This document shows positions 55,546-64,000 of a DNA stretch of 64,000 nucleotides, in pieces; the first letter of the stretch is position 1; every line of letters starts with the position of its first letter. Made by a program: the position numbers and the translations under genes. The notes under the pieces were generated by a model, which was given only the letters and a program-made list of their open reading frames with translations, was not told the DNA's origin and made no database searches. The stretch covers positions 5,001 through 69,000 of the forward strand of contig JAMWET010000063.1 in assembly GCA_024036415.1 (NCBI GenBank), read 5' to 3'. The stretch comes from Prochilodus magdalenae. Taxonomy: Eukaryota; Chordata; Actinopteri; Characiformes; Prochilodontidae.

Positions 55546-58500
55546 ATGGCTGATATCGGAGGGTTGATCTACACTGCTGTGGAGATATGCATCGCTGTTG
55601 CGTGCTGTCTGGGCAATGTGCTGGTCACCTGGGCGGTGTGGACAACGGGATCCCTCCGGCAGCCCACCTTTTGCTTCATCGCATCCCTGGCAGTGGCTGA
55701 TTTTCTGGTGGGGGCTGTGGCTGTCCCCCTGGCTGTGCTGGTGGATGGACGAGTGGAGACGTCTTTCCATGGCTGCCTCCTCATCAGCTGTGTGGTCATC
55801 GTGCTGACCCAGGCCTCTGTGTTTTCCCTGCTGGCCATTGCTGTGGATCGCTATCTGCGTGTTTACATCCCTCTCAGGTAAGGCTGGGTATGATTTGTGT
55901 CCTGAGAGATTAGAAGGTCGTATTGAGAAGCTCATATGGTCTAGATTCACATTTACTGCGAGTCTATATGAAGCTACGTTACATGCTAATAGGTCATTCT
56001 GACGAACTGGCTTAAAGAGACACGGACAACATCAGAGCTGAACTGGGAAGTGAGCTCAGCCCTGATCTTTTTCTAGACCATCCTATTACCATCACTAAAA
56101 ACAACACCAGACACGACGCCCCGCTTCCTCTCCGGTTATCAGACACGGTGCATAGATGGATAATTTTAACAACATGAATGTGAACACGTCAACGATGCTA
56201 AGAACTGGAGTAACTGCTAGTCAGCTTGCTAGTTACACTCATCATCAAAATAATAGTTGCATCCAGAAGGAAGTTTCAGATAGTAATGCTGAGATGAAGG
56301 TGACCAGGATCAATAACTGGTGATAAATTTAGACTGATATGATCAATATTTACTGAGCTACACATACAGAAGTCTGTCTCTCAGTATGGCGCCGGGCCGC
56401 CGTGTTTGCAAACCCAACACGCCAGACGTCTCGGTATGGAGCTGTAGAGGTTCCTGATGGTGTCCTGTGATAATCCATCCCATGCAGCTTGAACATCCTC
56501 ACACAGCTCCTGCAGATGGTGCGGTAGGGGTGGAGGTGGAGGGACACCAGGTCTTATGTTAAGCTAGTCATCAGTAGTTTTATTGTACACGTTGACTGAA
56601 TGAACCGACTGACTTAGCCCCTCTGCCTCTAACCCTCAGTTTTCTCCATCTGTCTCTAGCTAGCCTTGCCAATCGATATCACACTGTTTCTTGGGGCTGC
56701 AGTGTTTGTGTGACTGGCCAGTACACACTGAGAGTCCCGTATACATCTGCATTCCACCATTCAGCTGGCACATGTTGTTTAATATAGGACTATTTTGGAA
56801 ACTAACATGCAATTCACTCTCAGCAGCCTACACATTTAGAAGTCCACCGAGAACTGTCGCAGACCCTGGTCAACATGGTGCTGTATTGAAAACCGCAGCA
56901 GTGGAGAAACCGCTGCCAGCACTAGGGGAACGGTTAAGTTAGCAGGCAGGTTGTCAATAGCCAAACACATCAAGCTGACTGTAGGCTAAACTCCACACCA
57001 CTGCCCTACAGCCCAGCAGAGAATAATGTTTACAGACCTTTAGGCTAACAGCACCAACTACTCTCTCTCTCACTGGGAGCCCAATGCAGCTTATGAGTCT
57101 TCACATGCCCATGGGACTACACATGCTACACAGCACCCCCACTCAAAGGTTACAGGGTCAGGGCAACGCCACAAAATCCAGGAAAAGCTAAGCAGAGTAA
57201 GCAGAGGCACACTGCGCATACCCACCCGCCCTTTTCAAGCCTTCTCATTACACCGTAGGTGCAGTTAACTTTTTACTAGCATGAATTAAAGTCTGTAACC
57301 ATCTGTAAACATTTGTTATCTCTTAATATATTTTATTTTCTATGAAATTAAAATGCTGAAACTCTAGTTAGGGAAGCTGTGTTAACTGGTGGTTTGGTTT
57401 TTCATCTCTGGAATTCAGTTTACTCCACTGAGAATTAAATGTCAGCTATGTTTATTTGTTTAAATCTTTGTATCAGGAATTTGACATGCACTTTAATTAA
57501 AATTAATTTAAAATGGTTTTTCAAAAGTTTAAAAAAAGTTATTAGGCTAGCAGCTAAGAGGTAAATGTTAATTTCACGTTTGCAAAATGCAAATTATTGA
57601 ACTATTTCATGTTATTTAAATGAAAATAAAAAAAATCTGATCAAAACATGCCTTTAAAACATATTAGCTGATCAGCTAACTCAGTCTCAACACTGAAAAC
57701 ATCCTCGGCATCTTCTCATCAGGAAGGTGTGAAGTTATGAATTGGTACTGTGATTTTTAAATTAGAGACACAAAGGGCCGTGCCTCACAGTGCACAAACA
57801 GGAAACATACAGGTGAACCTTTCGTTTTGAATGAGTAAACATGTCTCTGTCACAGTAAATCTGGCACTGCGGTTTATGAAACAGCCTTCTGTTTCTATTT
57901 CCTCTGGCGCCATCGAAGCATTCTGGCTGAAAGAGCCTTCGACAGAGATAAACCAGTTAGATGTTGAATTTATTAGACAGTAGTTTACATGGCATTTTGA
58001 TCGGACATACAACACATACACTTTAAATTAATAAACTGAACTTCAGGGCTTAATCTGGTCACAGTGGTGTAATGCTTTGTCCCCGGAACGCATCCCACAA
58101 GTGTGTTTTACTATAACAGGCAGTGGGTCAACAGGGGCCATGCCTTCCCATCACATTCCAATAGGTCTCTCAAGGCAGTACCTGACCTGAATGGAACTGA
58201 ATGGAAAAAAAATTATCTTGGACGTTCATCGCTACTCTTCACAAGCAGAACCACAGGTGAGCAAGTAATATCAGGCCATCCATGCAAAAAAGCCAAGATA
58301 AGATAAGATAAGTAATGGCCGCCGCCATCTTGGAAAGAAAAGAAGGAAGAGGCCAGCAACAACGTGGAACCAGAGCCACCATTAATCCACTGTCAATATT
58401 GGCATCATGTTTTCCTCTTGCAAAGCCTTCATGAAAGACAGAGGACCTGAGAGTAACAGTGCAGGTGCTTTAAGGTTGACTAGCTGCTAATCACACGAGC

Positions 58501-60248
58501 CAAACCGCACACTTACCACATGGACGTATCAGGCAAAGACAAAAGGGTGGTGTCAAAGAGCCTGGTGAGTTTTCTACCAATGTGGAACAGGTTCCATTCC
58601 GGTTCACCCGCCTAATTCTGAAATGTTCGGGCATTTACGCTTTTGTTCGTTCCCAGCTGGAAACAAAGAATAGTAGGTTCCTCAGCATGAACCGTGACGA
58701 TATCCATCAGCGGGTCAGTTGTTGAGGAAAATGAAGGCATGTGGAATAGAACATGTGTCACAACAGTGCCAAGGCTTGCAAGTAATCTATACAGTCGGCC
58801 ATCTTGTTTGTTACTACCATTGTGCAACACACTTGGTTGACGCTGATGATGCTGGGGTACCAATAGCATCTAGGTTCTACGAAGTTTAAAGGGAACCAGT
58901 TCAACAACCAGGGTTCTTCTGGTGGAAAAGGCCTATTTGAGTTCCATATCTCTGGGTTCTGGAAGGCTAGCCAAGCAAGCCAGGGCTCACTGGAAAAGGG
59001 CACATCACTCTTTACTAACCAGAACCATATCCATATACCATGGAGGTCTACACTGCTGATCTAAGATCAGATACTGAAAGTCGTTACCTCTGCTTTGTCT
59101 GGAATAAAAAGTCATATGTGGCGGCAGAGGAGACCTAATCTCCTAATCTCCTGTGAAGTTTATTATACGCCACATGTAAATCTCTCGGTAAGAGGCCTGG
59201 CGCACCCTTTATCACTTCACCACCCTTCTCCTGTAGTATTATTCAGGATGTCATCAAACAGGATGTCAACCTGATGTTAATCACATATCGGTACAACCCC
59301 TATCAGAGACACGGCACTCACTGCAAACAGCTAAAGTAGATTTGAACTTCGAGCACAGTGAGAATGTGGCCTGTGATGCGACAGAATTCTGGTTAAAGAT
59401 GACCTTTATTTAGACATGCTCCACCTCCTCCCCCACAAACCTCTGTATCACTGCGGTTCCTTACCCACCAGCCCCAGCCCTTTTACCCACTAGATGCAAA
59501 CCACTGACCTAGATAACTGCGCCTTCTAAGAGGAAAGTAAAGAACCCTGCCACTCAATTTCACCCCACTAATGCAGCTGTATCTGTCTTTCAGGTACAAA
59601 GGAAGAGTCAAACAGGTGCACTCCTGGGCCATCGTGGCAGGATGTTGGCTGACCGCTGCTGTGTTGGGCTTTATTCCCATGTTTGGATGGAACAACTATA
59701 ACTCCTCGAACCTCTCCAACTCCACCACCATCGTGTGCCAGTTCCTGACCGTCATACCGATGTCCTACTTGGTCAACTTCATTTTCCTCAGCTGCCTTCT
59801 GCCTCCCATGGTGATCATGACGGTTCTGTATTGCTTCATCTTCTGCACCATATCTCAGCAGCTGAGAAGAGGAGGTGTGGTCAGGGCCGCCAAGTCCAGC
59901 GCGTATTACGTTAAGGAGCAGAAGCTGGCCAGTTCACTGGCTCTCGTCCTGGCTCTGTTCGCCGCCTGTTGGCTGCCTATACACATCATGAACGCCATTG
60001 AGTTTTACGGCCAGAGTAACCACGTTCCTCATATTGCCTTCTATGTTGGCATTCTCCTCTCGCATGCCAACTCCGCTGTGAATCCCGTAGTGTATGCTTT
60101 CAAGATTCCCAAGATTAGGAAAGCATACAAAATGGCCTGGTGGAGGGCTCTCACATGCCAGGGGGAACAGCTACAGGATCAGAGCAGCCAGGCAGCAGAC
60201 AACAATGCTAGCAGCATTACAGGCAGCACTGCTAAATCAGTTTTCTAA
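55546..60248 (+). CDS. Adenosine receptor, A3/A1-like
   Basis: Class A GPCR for extracellular adenosine at the plasma membrane. A1 and A3 types couple to Gi (family knowledge). Exons 55546-55877 and 59594-60248 give 328 residues. The single phase-2 intron falls inside the Arg codon of IPLRYK, the conserved adenosine-receptor position. Key residues: DRY 101-103, Phe161 in CQF of the second extracellular loop, CWLP 236-239, Asn244 (6.55), His268 (7.43) in [18 protein letters not shown]. These are the ligand-contact positions known from A2A. The ILLSHANS block is closest to mammalian A3, while other parts fit A1 equally. The loop [12 protein letters not shown] has several N-glycosylation sites. 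MADIGG is taken as the start; an upstream in-frame GTG at 55483 has no support. Teleost paralogue naming is left open. Confidence 0.92.
55878..59593. other. Adenosine receptor intron
   Basis: Intron of 3.7 kb with donor GTAAGG and acceptor CTTTCAG. A Tc1-like fragment lies at 56295-56556 and a GATAA triple at 58298-58313. Otherwise nothing is recognised. Short frames here are not genes. Confidence 0.6.
56295..56556 (-). mobile_element. Tc1-like fragment, copy 8
   Basis: On the minus strand it carries [16 protein letters not shown] through the transposase end and the terminal block TATTGATCCTGGTCACCTTC. It is truncated before the catalytic block. Confidence 0.75.
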
Positions 60249-60601
60249 AAATGGAAGACAGTGATGGGATAAACCGTCACAACACATGCGCGTACTCATC
60301 CACACTCCTATATCAGGAAATTAGTCGTACACCAAAGTCTGCTTTTATACATTTCGTACACATATAGACTGAACTGTGCATAACGCTGTGTGTGTTTGGT
60401 GACTTATGTAAACTTTACAAATATAAACATTTACGCATACGACTTGAATTATCCTGGACACAGGCTATTAGTTATGAGTACGGATCAAACAGATAGACCT
60501 GACTGTCAAAAATACGTCATTGGAGTCCCAGACAAAGCGCATTGAGTCGAGGACCAATGGACTCAGTACAGTATGCATCCGTCTTCACTGGCGTCCCGTG
60601 T

Positions 60602-60607
60602 AATAAA
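60602..60607 (+). terminator. Adenosine receptor polyadenylation signal
   Basis: AATAAA in GTGTAATAAAACATG, 354 bp after the stop and the first canonical signal downstream. It lies just before the TIR element at 60678. Confidence 0.55.
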
Positions 60608-60677
60608 ACATGAAGCCAGGTTTTCTGGAATCGACTTTGAATCTCGACTTCTGAAGCTTGAATCCATGGAATCCTTG

Positions 60678-61544
60678 GCCGTATTCAAAACGGCATACTA
60701 CATACTCCTCACATACTAAATCTGCCTAAAAGTAAAATGTAGCATGCAGTATGCAACCTATTTGTAGGACGCTGAAGATACTAGTGTTCCACTCCAGTCA
60801 GAGTGTCTAGTACATGGGGGGGGGGCTGTCTTTATGGAGTACTGCATCCCATCATGCACCATGTGTATAGTGAATACTAACCGTATCTCAGGTGAACTGA
60901 GCAGCGTTAGCAGCAGCTAGCTCCAAACAGTGGATACAGTAATAACAGCTCTGAGGTAAAGGTGGGTGTAGTGGTTGTAGTGGGGTGTGTGTTTATCAAA
61001 ATAATCAGCCTCAGAAAGTTAAATATACAGGTCTGAAGATTAATAAAAGATGAACTCGCTTTAGAGAATCAGTTTTAGAGTGAAGTAGCCGAGGGGAGCT
61101 AACAGCTAGGCTAACCGTATCTCAGGTGAACCAGAATCAGAATCTCTTTATTTCACCAAGTATGTTACACATACAAGGAATTTGTCTTGGTAAGAGCAAC
61201 ACGTATGACAAGTAACAAAGACAAGTAACAAAAACACAGAACACAGATTATTTACAGTATTAAACTAAAGGAAAATTACACTAAACAATAAATAGGGGAG
61301 GGGATAAATTAAAAAGTAAAAAGTACTAAAGGTAATAAAGCTGAAGAAGCTGAGCAGCGTAAGCAGCAGCTAGCTCTAAACAGTGGATACAGTAATAACA
61401 GCTCTGAGGTAAATGTGAGGTAACTGGTCATGTGGCTGTATGTAATGCATACCACACACAGGGGGCAGTATACATGTATGTATACAGTATGCAGTACATA
61501 GTACTGTAGTGTGCAGTATAGTAGGGGGCCATTTTGAATACAGC
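60678..61544. mobile_element. Non-autonomous TIR element (MITE-like) with TSD
   Basis: Ends are imperfect inverted repeats: left GCCGTATTCAAAACGGCATA; the right end, read inverted, starts GCTGTATTCAAAATGGCCCC. Flanked by an exact 5-bp duplication CCTTG (60673-60677 and 61545-61549). The interior holds about one and a quarter copies of the 230-bp unit found in triplicate at 7501-8191. A LINE tail is inserted at 61131-61345. No transposase is present. Confidence 0.8.
61131..61345 (-). mobile_element. LINE 3' end nested in the TIR element
   Basis: CCAGAATCAGAATCTCTTTA then TTTCACCAAGTATGTTACAC. On the minus strand this is a LINE tail with (ATTCTG) repeats at its 3' end. It interrupts GGTGAA|CTGAGCAGCG, which is intact in the copies at 7.5-8.2 kb. 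Confidence 0.7.
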
Positions 61545-61549
61545 CCTTG

Positions 61550-62102
61550 ACTGGATACAGTCAATACAGTTGACTCTCAGTATTCCCACTCTTACAGTCA
61601 TTGGCCAAAACTCGACTTGAAGAACTGCCTCTTTTGGAATTGACTTTTCATCAGTGACCCTGCTTTAGAGTTTTAGAGGGCCGTGAGATGGCTGATGGAG
61701 TTAATGGCAGCTCCACAGTACAGTTTTTATTCTGTTCTCTGGTGAGTAAAATTTTTGACAGTGATTTATTTAAGATCATTTTCTTTTTAGTTTTTTTCAT
61801 CATAACCTGTGAGGCCTGGAGCGATATATGGTGCAGCGTAAAATTAATATTTTAGTACTGAGGAGCTTCCAGAATTGACCGTCTTTTAAAACCCAGAGTC
61901 ATGCTGTACTACACCGGATGCCAGCGAAGACGGATGTGGACTGCACTGAATCATTAGGTCCTCCCTCTTGCCTGCATCTTGCCTGTGACTCCAATGAAGT
62001 TGTTTCACTTTTTCAATCTGTATTAATAACTAAGAGATATCCATTATAATTCAGGCCTTACCCGTAAATGTTTACAGCTGTAAAATAAGTTACACAAACA
62101 GC

Positions 62103-62133
<31 letters not shown>

Positions 62134-64000
62134 CATATACATAATGCATATTTTGACAGAAGCATTGACAGTTTCATTCTCTGGGTTGAAGCGAACACAC
62201 CCTTAGTCACTTTATTGTTTTGTGACATTTCAGTTATTTGTTGAACTGAATCCGACAGCTGAATGGAAACCGGCTGCAGAGTGCGAGCGGCTCAGTGTAG
62301 CTGTCAGCTTTTCACGCTGTCATTAAGCCCTGTGTATGACATAAGTTTCATTTTCCTCCTGTGGTTTTCATCTTCCTCTCTGCTTGTTTAACTGAGAATT
62401 CTGCAGCCACCAATTCTATTATTTCAGAGTTTCATTTCCTTTATTAGATGAACGTACTTTAGAGACTTAATGTTCTTTTAAAACAATGTTTTATTTGATC
62501 TTTGTTTTCCTTATACCTACTTGTACATGTCTCAGCACTTTGATATTTTTGCTATGCATCAGTCTCATATATAAATAAAGCTAATATTATTGTTATGAAT
62601 GCTGTTGTTGCAGTTGTTTTATTACTAATGGACTAAATTATACTCTAAACTGCTCTTACGGTTCCTCCGCCCTTCCTCCAGGGCAGGACAGATCGTTGCG
62701 ACCCTGTGGATCTTGTTAAGCATTTTGTAGTTTTTCTTTTTCTTTTTTTTTTTTTTTTGGCGTGCCATGATGACCCCAGGCCAGCAGGGGGCTCAACCTA
62801 TAAAGGCTGGTTTTTGGGCAGGTGGAGATGTGAGGTGGGAGAGAGAGCTACATGTGGTTCTTCCTGGTTCCCTGACCACCTGTGTGAGAAATGCACGCTT
62901 CGTTAGAGTAGCTAGGTTGACAGGGTGTTCAGGTTTTTCAGTGTGGGATGTAAAACCGATAGTTGGAATGGGGCTGGAACATTAATCTGCCCGTATGGTG
63001 TGAGAGTTATCTTTTGAAGTCTGTGAGGCCTAGTCGCTGCAGTATGCTCCTCAGTTTAGTGGGGAGGATGTGTTTGTCCTTTGTGTTCTCCTGGTCGTTG
63101 CGTGAGTTAAAGAGTTATGCTGAATTTGATGTAGTTACTCTGCTATGTGTTGGGTGGGTTCAGGAAGTGATTTAAATCTAGTTATTAGCTCCATGTTTGT
63201 TATTTTCTGCCACCCTCCGTACCTGTTATGCTTCGGTTCAGTTTTCTGACTTAATTGAGGGAGTTTATTTCCTTGATAAATGTGTTATGAGGAGATGGTG
63301 GAATCAGAAGACTTATTTTTATTATTGATATTATTGAATGGTTGGTGTAGCTCCGTGGATAACACAACTACCTCCCAGGGACCCACCCTTCATGTAAATA
63401 TGGAATTTCCATCAGGAAAAAAAGATGGTAACTGTCCATGTAACATAATGTGATTGCATTAATGTGGGCATGTATGTTATATGTTACTTTCAGTAAATCT
63501 ATACATACGTAAAGCTGGATGTTGTACGCGTGGTCGTGGGAATCGGAAGGGCACGTGTGTCTCTCCCTCTTTCCCTTTTATGTTCTGGCCTAGCTCTAGA
63601 CTGGGTCATAACACGGATGCCGTGTTTTCCCAACAAACCAGGGATCACCAAGACCAGGAAGATCCAGTCTCTACCTGTTCTAGATTAGTTTTTCTAATCC
63701 TTGCTCTTCAGTGCTCTAATACCACTATGTTCTTAATTCTGTAAACCACAATCCAAAGCTCTAATCAAGATTTAAGAATCATTTAAAGACCCAACAGTCC
63801 ATCAAACGCTACTGGTTAATCTTGGTATTCAACACAACCCCATATGCCCACAAAGCATGTCTAAGATTGAAATATACAAAATACAAGAATCACAAGTTTA
63901 TATGATTCTTTTAGATCATGAAATGACTGTAAACCTTGATAATTAAAATATATCATCATGTTTATGTATTATGTAGTTATGTATCCCCTGGTCTGACCAA
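61550..64000. other. Downstream intergenic DNA
   Basis: 62103-62130 is a TA tract. 62740-62760 is a T-run followed by TATAAAGGCTGG and about 400 bp of G/T-rich sequence that could be an old LTR, but I find no paired ends. 63343-63380 (TGGTGTAGCTCCGTGGATAA) resembles a tRNA A-box SINE head. No coding gene is recognised. Confidence 0.4.

Noticed and set aside
62740..63180. Possible second solo LTR with TATAAAGGCTGG
   Set aside because: I could not find matching TG..CA ends with a target-site duplication, so it is only mentioned in the regional note.

Overview
The window is vertebrate nuclear DNA, almost certainly from a ray-finned fish. The genes have large, repeat-filled introns with GT-AG borders. 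The repeats are of kinds common in teleosts: decayed Tc1/mariner copies, LINE tails related to the consensus actttattgatcccagag, and tRNA-like SINE pieces. Otophysan affinity (characin or catfish relatives) is an impression from the repeats only. Nothing prokaryotic, no CRISPR array and no complete tRNA or rRNA gene was seen.

Four protein-coding genes lie on the + strand. (1) grm5, metabotropic glutamate receptor 5: the 3' six exons, 362-19885, with the 5' exons before the window. (2) ctsc, cathepsin C / dipeptidyl peptidase I: seven exons, 31716-36920, complete. (3) rab38, a small GTPase of lysosome-related organelles: three exons, 40174-50590, complete. (4) An adenosine receptor of the A3/A1 type: two exons, 55546-60248, complete. 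The order grm5-ctsc-rab38 matches the human RAB38-CTSC-GRM5 block on 11q14. The adenosine receptor beside it is not part of that human block as I know it. All reading frames join cleanly through the predicted splices, and I see no frameshift or premature stop in any of the four.

Layout: 1-362 is intron. 598-11785 is one long grm5 intron packed with an L1-like LINE remnant, Tc1-like remnants, a 92-bp inverted-repeat element, a 230-bp tandem repeat and 64/30-bp minisatellites. 13024-14620 holds a solo LTR with a target-site duplication and a long CT tract. 19886-31500 is 3' UTR and intergenic DNA dominated by a compound 14-bp minisatellite locus (25.1-28.4 kb). 36921-40173 is ctsc 3' UTR and the rab38 upstream region. 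The rab38 introns carry 58-, 26-, 30- and 75-bp tandem arrays. 50591-55545 is mostly degenerate repeat and Tc1 debris. 60249-64000 contains a 867-bp TIR element with a nested LINE tail and otherwise little.

The genes do not form an operon-like system. ctsc and rab38 share a lysosome / lysosome-related-organelle theme, and both have E-box (CLEAR- or M-box-like) sites upstream. I found no convincing undescribed molecular system. The most unusual items are a TIR element whose internal 230-bp unit is amplified in one copy, a stop-free in-frame 81-bp intron in grm5, a 75-bp array with two-unit higher-order structure ending about 40 bp before a rab38 exon, and the compound 14-bp minisatellite.
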